A DNA stretch of 37,911 bases from an uncultured Clostridium sp. (GTDB lineage: Bacteria > Bacillota > Clostridia > TANB77 > CAG-508). The stretch spans positions 1 to 37,911 of the forward strand of contig CANPNZ010000018.1 of NCBI GenBank assembly GCA_947575605.1, given 5' to 3'. How positions within the stretch are numbered: position 1 is the stretch's first letter; each line of letters starts with the position of its first letter. Both the position numbers and the translations under genes were made by a program. Positions 1 through 9,834 of this stretch are shown here, piece after piece. The notes under the pieces were generated by a model, which was given only the letters and a program-made list of their open reading frames with translations, ran no database searches and was not told where the DNA came from.

Positions 1-70
1 TGAACTTTTCATCAGATATTCTCTTAGGGTGATCTTATCATAAATTAATCACAAAACTTAAAAAAAAGTA

Positions 71-99
71 TTGACAAAAATATGAAAAACATATATAAT
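71..99 (+). promoter_or_regulatory. Promoter of the tRNA-Gly pair
   Basis: A perfect -35 box TTGACA (71-76) is followed after 17 bases by a perfect -10 box TATAAT (94-99). It lies 25 bases before the first tRNA-Gly and no other promoter is evident before the second copy, so both tRNAs are probably made from one transcript. Confidence 0.85.
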
Positions 100-100
100 T

Positions 101-214
<114 letters not shown>

Positions 215-222
215 TTTTTTAC

Positions 223-296
<74 letters not shown>

Positions 297-304
297 ATTT
301 ATAG

Positions 305-341
305 CAACTTACGAACTTATAAAGTTTGTAGGTTGTTTTTT
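305..341 (+). terminator. Intrinsic terminator after the tRNA-Gly pair
   Basis: A 14-base arm at 305-318 pairs with 322-335 using two G-U pairs, with a loop of three bases, followed by six T residues. It ends the tRNA transcript and lies 50 bases before the first cassette gene, so that gene needs read-through or its own promoter. Confidence 0.8.
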
Positions 342-390
342 AATATATAAACCTTTAGATGTTTTCTTTCCAGAAAGGAGGGCATTTTTT

Positions 391-675
391 ATGTTTGAGT
401 TTGAAATAATACAAGATTTAAAGCCAAATGATGAAATACTAGAAATTATTAAAACCTATGGGTACACAGTTAAAAATGGCAAAATTAAGCATCTAAAGGC
501 TACTAATTTACAATTTATTGAACCTACTGAATATTTAATTGTATCTCCCTCTACTCTTACTATTTATGAATATAAAGTAAATGAAATAGCTAATAAGCCA
601 TTCTATATTAAAGAACATAAACAAAAGTATAATCTTAAAGAAATAAAACAAATTCTCATAAAATTAAAAATTTAA
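391..675 (+). CDS. Small protein of recombinase cassette 1 (94 aa)
   Basis: Not assigned to a known family. The ATG follows a strong AAAGGAGG site. It is an AT-rich, lysine- and isoleucine-rich protein with no signal peptide or membrane segment. It resembles the product at 4856-5140: both are 94 residues, both have a central TNL-x-[FY]-[IV]-EP block followed by beta-like strands (residues 38-60 here), and both end in Y-x-L-x-x-[IL]-K-x(2)-[LI]-x-[KR]-L. Both sit directly upstream of a large serine recombinase. This suggests a conserved accessory of the recombinase cassette, perhaps a regulator or directionality partner. That role is inferred from position only. Confidence 0.7.
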   Translation: MFEFEIIQDLKPNDEILEIIKTYGYTVKNGKIKHLKATNLQFIEPTEYLIVSPSTLTIYEYKVNEIANKPFYIKEHKQKYNLKEIKQILIKLKI

Positions 676-738
676 TCTTCTATTTTGTAATTTTATAAAA
701 AATTTGAAAATTAGCTTGCAAAAATGCGTTTTAGTTAG

Positions 739-829
739 GAAACATATAAGAAAATAAAAAATTTTTCCTAAACTAGGGGTGCGAAAATGTACTTTTTTGA
801 GCAAACATATGAGAGGGTAAAAAATTTTT
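739..829 (+). repeat. Imperfect direct repeats before recombinase 1
   Basis: Two related blocks, 739-766 and 801-829, share AAACATAT followed by an AG-rich stretch and TAAAAAATTTTT. They lie in the 222-base non-coding gap between the small gene and recombinase 1. They could be binding sites for a regulator or the recombinase itself. No clear promoter was found here. Confidence 0.4.
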
Positions 830-897
830 AAGTTTTTTTACAATTTTACTATACAAAACCTTAAAAAATTCACAGGTAAAGTAGGAGGTAATATTTT

Positions 898-2682
898 ATG
901 AGATGTGGAGTTTATGTAAGAGTATCAACAGATGACCAAAGAGATAATGGTTATTCTATTGATTCACAGTTACGAATGATAAAAGAATATTGTGAGAAAA
1001 ACAGTTATGATATTGTAGATGTATATAATGATGCAGGGCATTCTGGAAAAGATTTAATGAGACCAGAAATGCAAAGACTTTTAAAAGATATTAAAGCACA
1101 TAAAATCGAAGTAATAGTTGCTATTAAAGTAGATAGATTAACTAGAAATAACTATGATGGTTTCTGGCTTTTAAACTATTGTGAAGAACATGATGTTAAA
1201 ATAGAACTAATATTAGAGCCTTATGATGTATCTACTGCTAATGGTGAAATGATATTTGGGATGAATTTAGTATTTGGACAAAGAGAAAGAAAAGAAATTG
1301 GAGCAAGAACAAAGCGAGCTATGGAAGAAATGGCATTAGAACATATCCATCCTAGTAAAGCACCTTATGGCTATATTAGAAATAGTGAAACAGGTCATTT
1401 AGAAGTAGAGCTTGTTGAATCACAAGTAGTTAAAGAAATATTTAAGTTTTGTAAGCAAGGTAAATCAATTAGAAGTATTGCAATCACACTGAAGGATAAT
1501 AATGCTTATTTAAAAACAGGAAAATGGTCAAGTGATAGAGTTTATAAAATACTTACTAATTCTATTTATATTGGTATATTTGAATATGGTAAATATTGCA
1601 GAAAACCACAAGATATATTAAGAGTTGAAAACTACTGTGAGCCAATTATAGATATGGAAACATGGAATATAACAAGAAAAGTTTTGGAAAGAAACAAACA
1701 CTCAAATTATGGAGAGCATATCCACTTATTTACTGGTATTGTAAGATGTCCTACTTGTGGTAAAGTACTGTCTTCTACCAATTCTTTTAAATATAGTGGA
1801 ACACCAAAAGAAAAAGTATATTATCATTTAACTTGCAAAAATCCTAATTGTAAATCAAAAGGAATACATTATAGTTCAGATAAAATAGAAGAAAAATTAA
1901 CACGAATTTTGAATGAATTAACAAGATATATGTATGATATGGATAATGAAATTATTGTATGCAATTCTACAAAAACAAAAGATATTAAAGACATAGAAAA
2001 AGCTATTGAAAAACTAGAAATGCAAGAGAAAAAATTAATAGATCTATATTTAAGTTCTACCTTAAATGTAGAAGCAATTAACTGTAAAAATGATGTAATC
2101 AAAAAGGAAATTGAAAACTTAAATAAGAAAAAGCAACAGATTGATCCTAACAATGATTATAAAGAATATACAATAGAACTATTGAAAAAGTTAAATTGTG
2201 ATATTGAAAATGATGAGATTGTCTTTCAAAACAGATTAGGTTTTACATTTGTTTTTGATAGCTTAAATAGAAAATCGAAAAAAGAATTGATTAAAAGATT
2301 AATTGACACAATAGAGATTCAAAGAGATAAAAACTACGATATTGAAATAACAAATATTAAATTTACAGAAGAGTTTATTTCGAAAAGTAGTAAAGATTAT
2401 ATTGAATATTTATATGAAATATTACAAAACAATAATGTTGGCTTTATTTATAAAGAAGCAATTACTAAACAAGAATTAGAAAAGTTACAAGAAGATTATT
2501 TTGTGTTTTCTAATAATAAAATTGCTAATAATGAGTACGACAATTCTACTTTAACAATATATAATGAACTACTAAAACAAAATTTTTATGATAATGGAAT
2601 TATAAATTGTCCTTATATTGAAAACGAAAATATAGTAGATTACTTAACATTAATACCAAGAATTCCATCAGAAATTGCATAA
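898..2682 (+). CDS. Large serine recombinase, cassette 1 (594 aa)
   Basis: A serine site-specific recombinase of the large integrase/transposon type, expected to integrate, excise or invert DNA between short attachment sites through a covalent phosphoserine. The N-terminal resolvase domain (about 1-140) starts with YVRVSTDDQ, with catalytic Ser10 and Arg8, and contains KVDRLTR. A recombinase domain follows (about 150-260, with PYGYIRN). A zinc ribbon has cysteines at 284/287 and 313/318, and a lysine-rich coiled coil (about 355-420) carries into a long C-terminal tail. The start follows AGGAGGT at 883-889. The gene is intact. It aligns with the recombinase at 5195-6988 and has plain GGT codons (949-951, 1243-1245) exactly where that gene carries an extra C. 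Confidence 0.93.
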   Translation: MRCGVYVRVSTDDQRDNGYSIDSQLRMIKEYCEKNSYDIVDVYNDAGHSGKDLMRPEMQRLLKDIKAHKIEVIVAIKVDRLTRNNYDGFWLLNYCEEHDVKIELILEPYDVSTANGEMIFGMNLVFGQRERKEIGARTKRAMEEMALEHIHPSKAPYGYIRNSETGHLEVELVESQVVKEIFKFCKQGKSIRSIAITLKDNNAYLKTGKWSSDRVYKILTNSIYIGIFEYGKYCRKPQDILRVENYCEPIIDMETWNITRKVLERNKHSNYGEHIHLFTGIVRCPTCGKVLSSTNSFKYSGTPKEKVYYHLTCKNPNCKSKGIHYSSDKIEEKLTRILNELTRYMYDMDNEIIVCNSTKTKDIKDIEKAIEKLEMQEKKLIDLYLSSTLNVEAINCKNDVIKKEIENLNKKKQQIDPNNDYKEYTIELLKKLNCDIENDEIVFQNRLGFTFVFDSLNRKSKKELIKRLIDTIEIQRDKNYDIEITNIKFTEEFISKSSKDYIEYLYEILQNNNVGFIYKEAITKQELEKLQEDYFVFSNNKIANNEYDNSTLTIYNELLKQNFYDNGIINCPYIENENIVDYLTLIPRIPSEIA

Positions 2683-2764
2683 ATTATTTTAAAAATTTCA
2701 CAAAAAATAAAGTAAAAATTAACACAAGAAAAAATGCGATTTTTTAGAATTTAAAAATTCGTGT

Positions 2765-2791
2765 CCTAGCAAGCACTGAATTTGTACTCCC
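2765..2791 (+). repeat. Cassette-end repeat, copy 1
   Basis: A 27-base block containing CAAGCACTGAATTT matches 7043-7069 at 24 of 27 positions. Both copies lie just after a large serine recombinase, and both are followed by AAATTC and a GGG...CCC stem. It may mark the end of a repeated cassette or a recombination site. Confidence 0.55.
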
Positions 2792-2869
2792 GCACAAATT
2801 CAAAAATGGGTTTTGCACCCCATACCCCAAAAATTAATAAAAAATTTAAAATTGAAAGGAAGAAAAAAT

Positions 2870-3217
2870 ATGAGCGATGAAAAATTAAATTATGTAATAG
2901 ATATAATAAAAGATATGGACTTAGAAAATAAATTAAGATTAGCAATATGTATGTGTGATAATTACAGTCATACTAATTTACAATATGATAAAAAAGAAAT
3001 GTGTAAATACTTTGATAATCTGCTAAAAGAAATTAATATAGAATACAGAACAGCTACTGTCAATTTTGCAAATTACCCTTATACAATTTTTGTATCAAGT
3101 AAAATTATGGAAATGGATTCAGCACAGCAAAATAAAGTTGCATTGTATTTATTTAATAGTATAAATTTTAAGATTAAAAATCACAAAAGTCTTGACAGTA
3201 AAGAACAAATGTTTTAG
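2870..3217 (+). CDS. Hypothetical protein (115 aa) after recombinase 1
   Basis: No family recognised. The frame is open from a TTG at 2813, but the ATG at 2870 follows GAAAGGAAG at proper distance, so it is the likely start. The product is a soluble acidic/lysine-rich protein with cysteines at ICMCDN and no signal peptide or membrane segment. Its 3' end stops just before the ORF6N gene at 3249, so the two are probably cotranscribed. Base composition matches the rest of the island. Confidence 0.6.
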   Translation: MSDEKLNYVIDIIKDMDLENKLRLAICMCDNYSHTNLQYDKKEMCKYFDNLLKEINIEYRTATVNFANYPYTIFVSSKIMEMDSAQQNKVALYLFNSINFKIKNHKSLDSKEQMF

Positions 3218-3248
3218 AATATATGAAAAAAGAAAAGGATGTGAACCT

Positions 3249-4160
3249 ATGGAAGAAAATAAATTAGCAATTCAAAATGAATTAACAAATGAAGATATAA
3301 AAAATTTAATATACACAATAAGAGGAAAACAAGTCATGTTAGATAGTGATGTTGCAATGTTGTATAATTATGAAACTAAAAAAGTTAATCAAGCTGTAAA
3401 AAGAAATATAGATAGATTTCCAGAAAGATTTTGTTTTCAATTAACAGAAAAAGAATTAGAAATTATGTGGTCACAAATTGTGACCACCTCAAAATTAGAA
3501 GATAATAAATATAGAAGCAAAAAATATTTGCCATATGTTTTTACAGAGCAAGGAATAGCTATGTTGTCTGGAATATTAAAGAGTGAAGTTGCTATACAAG
3601 TTAGTATTAAAATAATGGACGCATTTGTGGAAATGAGAAAATTCATAAATGGAAATAAGAGTTTATTTGAAAAAGTAGTTACTATTGAAAATAAAATGGA
3701 TAAAAAATTCATTGAGCAAGATAAAAAATTCGATATAATATTTGATCAATTACAACTGGAAGAAAATATCAAACAGAGAATATTTTTTGATGGTCAAATA
3801 TATGATGCATATAGCATCATTGTAGACATTATAAAAAGAGCAAATAACAAGATTTTAATTATAGACAATTATATTGATGATAGTGTTTTGAAAATGTTAG
3901 CTAAAAAGAAAAACAATGTAGAAGTTGTTATTTTAACATCAGATAAAAGTAATATTGAAAAATTAGATGTTAAAAAATTCAATAAAGAATATCCTATTCT
4001 TAAAGTTGCTAAAACTAACAAATTTCATGATAGATTTATTATAATAGACAATAAAGAAATGTATCATCTAGGAGCTTCAATAAAAGACTTAGGAAAGAAA
4101 TGCTTTGCAATTAATAGAATTGAAGATGTAGAAATTATAGAAAAAATAGTTAGTTTATAA
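3249..4160 (+). CDS. ORF6N-domain protein with PLD-like C-terminal domain (303 aa)
   Basis: The N-terminal part (about 10-130) matches the phage-type ORF6N DNA-binding domain: IRGKQVMLDSDVAMLYNYET, then RNIDRFPERFCFQLTEKE and LPYVFTEQGIAMLSGILKS. A coiled linker (about 140-175) leads to a C-terminal domain with alternating strands and a motif H260-x-R262-x4-D267 followed by HLGASIKDLG. This resembles one phospholipase-D-type HKD motif with arginine in place of lysine. Proteins with ORF6N are found in phages and mobile islands as antirepressors or regulators. The PLD-like half may bind or cut nucleic acid, or may be inactive. The ATG at 3249 was chosen over upstream in-frame codons because of the AAAAGGATG site before it. 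Confidence 0.85.
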   Translation: MEENKLAIQNELTNEDIKNLIYTIRGKQVMLDSDVAMLYNYETKKVNQAVKRNIDRFPERFCFQLTEKELEIMWSQIVTTSKLEDNKYRSKKYLPYVFTEQGIAMLSGILKSEVAIQVSIKIMDAFVEMRKFINGNKSLFEKVVTIENKMDKKFIEQDKKFDIIFDQLQLEENIKQRIFFDGQIYDAYSIIVDIIKRANNKILIIDNYIDDSVLKMLAKKKNNVEVVILTSDKSNIEKLDVKKFNKEYPILKVAKTNKFHDRFIIIDNKEMYHLGASIKDLGKKCFAINRIEDVEIIEKIVSL

Positions 4161-4215
4161 ACATAATGAAAATATTAATATTTCACAGCAAAAAATAAAT
4201 GATATATTTAATAAA

Positions 4216-4255
4216 AAAGCTTTATTAACTGTAAATTTACAATTAATAAAGCTTT
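4216..4255. terminator. Bidirectional terminator-like hairpin
   Basis: A perfect 13-base stem: AAAGCTTTATTAA (4216-4228) pairs with TTAATAAAGCTTT (4243-4255). The loop contains a second palindrome, GTAAATTTAC. It lies between convergent genes (ORF6N protein on plus, small gene on minus), so it may end both transcripts. The T-run is short. Confidence 0.65.
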
Positions 4256-4305
4256 AATTGCTTAAATGAACCCAAAATCAATTACTTGTTTACGTTTGCC
4301 AGATT

Positions 4306-4554
4306 TTAGTGTTCCTTTTCCTCCATTATTACTGTTGCCCATATGCGTGGAATGTCAACCAGAGAATCAACACTGTCATCTCCAGTATCTTTCAATCTCT
4401 GGACGGTGTCAATATTAATCTTAAAAATACTTTTTACATCATAATTCGGATAAGCCGAAATGAGTTCATTTAGCTTTTCATCAAATCCGTCTCTTCCTAC
4501 ACCAACAACTGTTTCTGCGAAACATGGTTCTGTATGTTGCTTGCCAAATATCAT
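4306..4554 (-). CDS. Hypothetical protein (82 aa), minus strand
   Basis: No family recognised. It is supported by a strong AGGAGG site seven bases before the ATG. The sequence is acidic and soluble, with GVGRDGFDEKLNELISAYP and TVQRLKDTGDDSVDSL. Its codons are more GC-rich than those of its neighbours (ACC, GTC, GCC, CCG), which suggests a separate origin. Repeats of alternating helical patterns hint at a small helical domain. It is convergent with the ORF6N gene. Confidence 0.6.
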   Translation of the reverse strand: MIFGKQHTEPCFAETVVGVGRDGFDEKLNELISAYPNYDVKSIFKINIDTVQRLKDTGDDSVDSLVDIPRIWATVIMEEKEH

Positions 4555-4668
4555 ATAAATTCCTCCTATTAGAGGTTCAATTAAGCATTTATATTATATC
4601 ATTATTTTATACCTTTGTAAATAGTAAACATAATAATTAAATGTTAAGCAAAATACATAATCTTACTA

Positions 4669-4697
4669 TTGCAATTTTATATTAAGTTATGTATAAT
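4669..4697 (+). promoter_or_regulatory. Promoter of recombinase cassette 2
   Basis: TTGCAA (4669-4674), a 17-base spacer and TATAAT (4692-4697). It leaves a leader of about 150 bases before the small gene at 4856, and that leader contains a terminator-like hairpin. The 301-base gap from 4555 to 4855 holds this promoter and leader and no other gene that I can support. Confidence 0.75.
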
Positions 4698-4791
4698 AAT
4701 TTTATAATTTAGAAAGAGAACAAGAAAGTTCGTAACTTGTCAGAATATCGCTCCATTAAGTAAAATCGTCGCACCAGACGAAAACATTGAT

Positions 4792-4819
4792 AAATCAACT
4801 GTAAAAGGTTGATTTTTTT
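4792..4819 (+). terminator. Leader hairpin with T-run before cassette 2 (possible attenuator)
   Basis: AAATCAAC (4792-4799) pairs with GTTGATTT (4808-4815), followed by T residues to 4819. It lies between the cassette 2 promoter and its first gene, so it would end transcription prematurely unless read through. No antiterminator structure is obvious to me. Cassette 1 likewise has a terminator 50 bases before its small gene. Confidence 0.55.
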
Positions 4820-4855
4820 GTCGCCTTTATCTTGAAAAAGGAAGGATGGTGTGGT

Positions 4856-5140
4856 ATGATTAGCATTGTAAAGAAGAAAAACAAGATTAAAAGAGAATTG
4901 CTCTCTAAAATTGAATGGGCTTGCAGTTTGAATGCTATAAAACTTGAACACAAAATGATATTTGAAGGTTGTTTAAGAATTGTAGAACATACAAACTTAG
5001 CGTATGTAGAACCACATAGAGTAATTATTAAAGATAAGTTATTTTTATTCTTTAATGAACACGATTACTTTTATGTGGGAGATTTAAGGTATAAATACCC
5101 TTTATCTCAACTAAAAGACTACATAGAAAGGCTACTTTAA
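4856..5140 (+). CDS. Small protein of recombinase cassette 2 (94 aa)
   Basis: No named family recognised. The frame is open from a TTG at 4832, but the ATG at 4856 follows AAAGGAAGG and gives exactly 94 residues, the same length as the protein at 391-675. Shared features are the TNLAYVEP block (residues 46-53), hydrophobic strands after it, and the ending KYPLSQLKDYIERLL. It precedes recombinase 2 by 54 bases and is probably cotranscribed with it from the promoter at 4669. A role as accessory to the recombinase is inferred from this repeated pairing. Confidence 0.7.
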   Translation: MISIVKKKNKIKRELLSKIEWACSLNAIKLEHKMIFEGCLRIVEHTNLAYVEPHRVIIKDKLFLFFNEHDYFYVGDLRYKYPLSQLKDYIERLL

Positions 5141-5194
5141 TTTTAGAGTTTTTTTGTGCCTTTCCATTCAATAGTGAAAGGAGAGATTTATAAA

Positions 5195-6988
<1,794 letters not shown>

Positions 6989-7042
6989 AAAAATTAGAGG
7001 AAAAATTTAAGCTAAATACAATTTTTGTACTCCTATATATTT

Positions 7043-7069
7043 CCTAACAAGCACTGAATTTTTCCTCCC
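7043..7069 (+). repeat. Cassette-end repeat, copy 2
   Basis: Second copy of the 27-base block at 2765-2791 (24 of 27 identical), 55 bases after recombinase 2. It is followed by CAAAATTCGAATTTTG, a palindrome, and by GGGACTAAGTCCC, a small stem. This is the apparent right edge of the recombinase island. Confidence 0.55.
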
Positions 7070-7141
7070 TAGTCAAAATTCGAATTTTGGGACTAAGTCC
7101 CAAGCCCTTTATAAAATAGCTTAAAAAATATTATTTTTATA

Positions 7142-7170
7142 TTGTGAAATAAAAATATATATGATATTAT
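7142..7170 (+). promoter_or_regulatory. Promoter of the Nudix-methyltransferase-kinase cluster
   Basis: TTGTGA (7142-7147), 17 bases, TATTAT (7165-7170), about 65 bases before the Nudix ATG. The 245-base gap from 6989 to 7233 holds the cassette-end repeat and this promoter. Confidence 0.55.
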
Positions 7171-7233
7171 TTAGTCACATAAATATTACTTACATAAGAA
7201 TATAAAAATAGAAATTTAGAAGGGAATTTAAAA

Positions 7234-7668
7234 ATGAAAAACATTATAGTTGGTGTATGTATAAAAAAAGATGGAAAAATTTTGATGGTTCAAGAAGCAA
7301 GAAAAAAAGTATATAAAATGTGGAATTTTCCTATGGGACATTTAGATGATGGAGAAACAATTTTTGAAGGAGCAAAACGAGAAGTAAAAGAAGAAACTGG
7401 CTATGAAGTGGAACTGACAAGTATAATTTCAATACAAAATTATCCTAATAAAGAGAATATAAAAATAACATTTAATGCTAATATAATAGATGGAGATATT
7501 TCGTATGATAAGAATGAAGTATTAGATGTAAAATGGATTTCTATAGAAGAATTAGAAAATATGACTAGCAAAGAATTAAGAGCATACAATTCAAGTAGAG
7601 ATATAATAAAAGATGCAAAAGAAAATAAAGAATATCCTTTAGAAATTATTAAAAAGTTAGTGTATTAA
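7234..7668 (+). CDS. Nudix hydrolase (144 aa)
   Basis: Hydrolyses a nucleoside diphosphate linked to some other group; the substrate cannot be told from sequence. The full Nudix box is present: G35-x5-E41-x7-R49-E50-V51-x-E53-E54-x-G56, which binds the catalytic Mg ions. The fold is otherwise standard, with an N-terminal strand VGVCIKKDGKILMVQ and a C-terminal helix. Length is normal. The ATG follows AGAAGGGA. It leads a three-gene group with a methyltransferase 62 bases downstream and a P-loop kinase after that, which suggests a small nucleotide-related accessory cluster. Confidence 0.88.
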   Translation: MKNIIVGVCIKKDGKILMVQEARKKVYKMWNFPMGHLDDGETIFEGAKREVKEETGYEVELTSIISIQNYPNKENIKITFNANIIDGDISYDKNEVLDVKWISIEELENMTSKELRAYNSSRDIIKDAKENKEYPLEIIKKLVY

Positions 7669-7730
7669 TTATGTTTAATATATTACAAAGATTATCATTT
7701 ATATAATTTAAAAAAGGAGAATGAAAAAAA

Positions 7731-8480
7731 GTGGAGATTAGTAAAGATTATAATAAATATTATGAAAAGGTAGGCAATGAATATAATAATATTCGTTTAG
7801 ATGTTAAAAATGACAGAGAAAATGTTATTAGAATCATAAAAAAATATTCAAACTCTAAAAATGCAAAAATTCTAGACATTGGTTGTGGTACAGGAAAATA
7901 TGGAGAAATGATGCAAGAAAATGGATATAAAGTTGTTGGAATAGACAAATCTGAAACTCAAATTAATCAAGCAAAGCAACTAATTGAAGCTTATGAAGGA
8001 GATGCTACAAACTTACCATTTAAAGATGAGTCATTTGATATTTGCACAATGATTATAATGATTCAACAATTATCAAAAAAAGATAGAATAAAGGCATTTA
8101 AAGAAGCACATAGAGTTTTAAAAACAAATGGCATATTGCTCATAAAAACTTGTTCTCATGAAGATTTACAATATAGATTTACAGCTAAATTTTTCCCGAA
8201 AACTCTTGAAATAGATAAAACAAGATATCCAGATATAACTGAATTAATAAATGAATTATCAATTTTTCCAAAAATAGAAATAGAAAACTCATCTATCATT
8301 GTTGAAAAAAGCAAAGAAAAATATTTAGACCAATATAAAAAAAGAGGTACTTCAAACTTTAGTTTTCTTACAGATAAAGAAATTTGCGAAGGAATAAAAG
8401 AATTTGAAAAAACTTATAAAGAACAAGATATAATTCAAAAAATTACAAAAAATACTTTTGTAATTGCAAGGAAGGATTAA
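7731..8480 (+). CDS. Class I SAM-dependent methyltransferase (249 aa)
   Basis: Transfers a methyl group from S-adenosylmethionine to an unknown acceptor. Motif I is ILDIGCGTGKYGE (residues 47-59), followed by GIDKSETQI with the acidic residue that binds the ribose, then GDATNLPFKDESFDICT and a HRVLKTNGILLI strand, as in the Methyltransf_11 group. The start is GTG: the nearby ATG at 7721 is out of frame and hits a stop after six codons. AAAGGAGA precedes the GTG. The kinase gene starts five bases after its stop, so the two are translationally linked. Confidence 0.85.
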   Translation: MEISKDYNKYYEKVGNEYNNIRLDVKNDRENVIRIIKKYSNSKNAKILDIGCGTGKYGEMMQENGYKVVGIDKSETQINQAKQLIEAYEGDATNLPFKDESFDICTMIIMIQQLSKKDRIKAFKEAHRVLKTNGILLIKTCSHEDLQYRFTAKFFPKTLEIDKTRYPDITELINELSIFPKIEIENSSIIVEKSKEKYLDQYKKRGTSNFSFLTDKEICEGIKEFEKTYKEQDIIQKITKNTFVIARKD

Positions 8481-8484
8481 TTTT

Positions 8485-9015
8485 ATGAAAAAAATTTTTA
8501 TAATTACTGGTAGAACTGGAGCAGGGAAATCAACTTTATGTCAAAAACTAGAAGAATATTTTAATTATCCACTTCTTAGTTTTGCTAGTATGGGAAGGAA
8601 ATTTGCTAATGCAAATGGTTATAACCGTATTAGAGAATGTCATTTATCAATGGGGTTAAATGAATTTAAAACGAAAATATCTCAACATATTTTAAATATA
8701 ATTAATGAACAATTAAGTAATAGTGATGTTGTTATTGTTGATGGACTTTATATAGATGATGTGGTAAGAGTACTGAAAGAAAATTATAATTGTAAGATGA
8801 TGTATTTAGAAACAGATAATAATATTCGTTATGAAAGAATATCTAAGAGATTATCTATTACAATAGAACAGGCTAAAAAAGAAAATGAAATTAAAGAGCG
8901 ATTAAAAGATGAGGTTGGAATAGATAGATTAATTGAAAGTGCTGATTATGTTATTGATGGCAATAAATCAATAAATGAAGTTTTTGAAGATGCAAAACAA
9001 TTTATAGAACAATAA
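8485..9015 (+). CDS. P-loop nucleotide kinase-like protein (176 aa)
   Basis: An adenylate/dephospho-CoA kinase-like P-loop NTPase. The Walker A motif G9-RTGAGKST-17 is clear. VVIVDGLY (about 88-95) serves as a Walker-B-like strand, and RYERISKR resembles a lid region carrying arginines. Cytoplasmic, substrate unknown. The start at ATG 8485 follows AAGGAAGGA. It closes the Nudix-methyltransferase-kinase group; the hairpin at 9038-9085 ends the unit. A kinase, a methyltransferase and a Nudix enzyme together suggest modification or repair of a small metabolite or nucleotide. Confidence 0.8.
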   Translation: MKKIFIITGRTGAGKSTLCQKLEEYFNYPLLSFASMGRKFANANGYNRIRECHLSMGLNEFKTKISQHILNIINEQLSNSDVVIVDGLYIDDVVRVLKENYNCKMMYLETDNNIRYERISKRLSITIEQAKKENEIKERLKDEVGIDRLIESADYVIDGNKSINEVFEDAKQFIEQ

Positions 9016-9037
9016 AATTTTCAAAAAGATTATACTG

Positions 9038-9085
9038 AAAATCAGAAGACAATACTACTAAGCAGAAGTATTGTCTTTTGATTTT
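9038..9085. terminator. Bidirectional terminator between kinase and HD gene
   Basis: A 19-base stem, 9038-9056 with 9067-9085 (one G-U pair), flanked by A on one side and T on the other. It lies between the convergent kinase and HD genes and overlaps the 3' end of the latter. Confidence 0.75.
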
Positions 9086-9653
9086 GCCTTATTGATTGCC
9101 TTTTGAAAAAATTCGTAATAAGTGTCTAATTCTTCTTTTGCGAAATCCAAAGAAAGAATATTATGTTTTTCATTCAACTTAAAATTCAATTGTTCAAGTT
9201 CTTTATCAAAATTATGAAATCTACGACCTAACATAGAAGAGTAATAAAGAACACCTTTTGGATGAATAAATTTATAGCAATCACTATTTGATACTACTTC
9301 GGCTTCTAAACTAAAGAATTTTTCTGCACCGTGATGTTGTTCAACACATTTAATAATATTTTCTTTAGTGTCTTCATCTAAAAAATCAACTTCTTTAAGT
9401 ATTTCCTTTGTTGCATCAGATGACATTAATATATGTTGTTTTGGTGTTCCTAAATGGGAAGCTTCAGGAAGTTTACAATCCACATTAATGATATACCAAT
9501 TTTTACAATATTTTCATCTGCACCATATTTTTTAGCTAATCTAATTCCTGCATCTAAGGAAATATCATGTAGAAATTCCATATCGGGATTATATTTTTTG
9601 ATTTCAGCTCTATTAAAATCATCAGCTATTTTAACTAAGTTTTCCATATTCAT
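9058..9653 (-). pseudogene. HD-domain phosphohydrolase-like gene, frameshifted
   Basis: Two overlapping minus-strand frames make one protein of about 197 residues. The N-terminal part runs from 9653 (MNMENLVKIADDF...AKKYGADENIVKIGISLM). The C-terminal part continues as DCKLPEASHLGTPKQHILMS, then ENIIKCVEQHHGAE, to 9058. FLHD, KQH and EQHHG are the likely metal-binding histidines of an HD-like fold. The frame breaks near 9481-9485: an extra TG after ATG, or the loss of one base, separates SLM from DCK. Unlike the other breaks in this window it involves no CGG. It is convergent with the kinase gene. It could be a real pseudogene or a sequence error. Confidence 0.7.
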
Positions 9654-9834
9654 AATATATCACCTTACCTTAATAAAATTTGATAATTGTATTATATACT
9701 ATAACATCAATATTTTTCAACTTATATTTCAAAAAATACAGAATAAAGAGAATTGAAATTGATATATACAAATTATAAAATGTATGCTATACTAATTTTA
9801 ACAGTTGATTAGTCAATTATTTTTTGAGCAAAAA

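Noticed and set aside
4709..4951. Minus-strand 80-codon open frame
   Set aside because: It overlaps the promoter, leader and start of the cassette 2 small gene, which has a good ribosome binding site and a paralogue.
9454..9756. Plus-strand 100-codon open frame over the HD gene
   Set aside because: No ribosome binding site, and the minus strand carries recognisable HD-like sequence.
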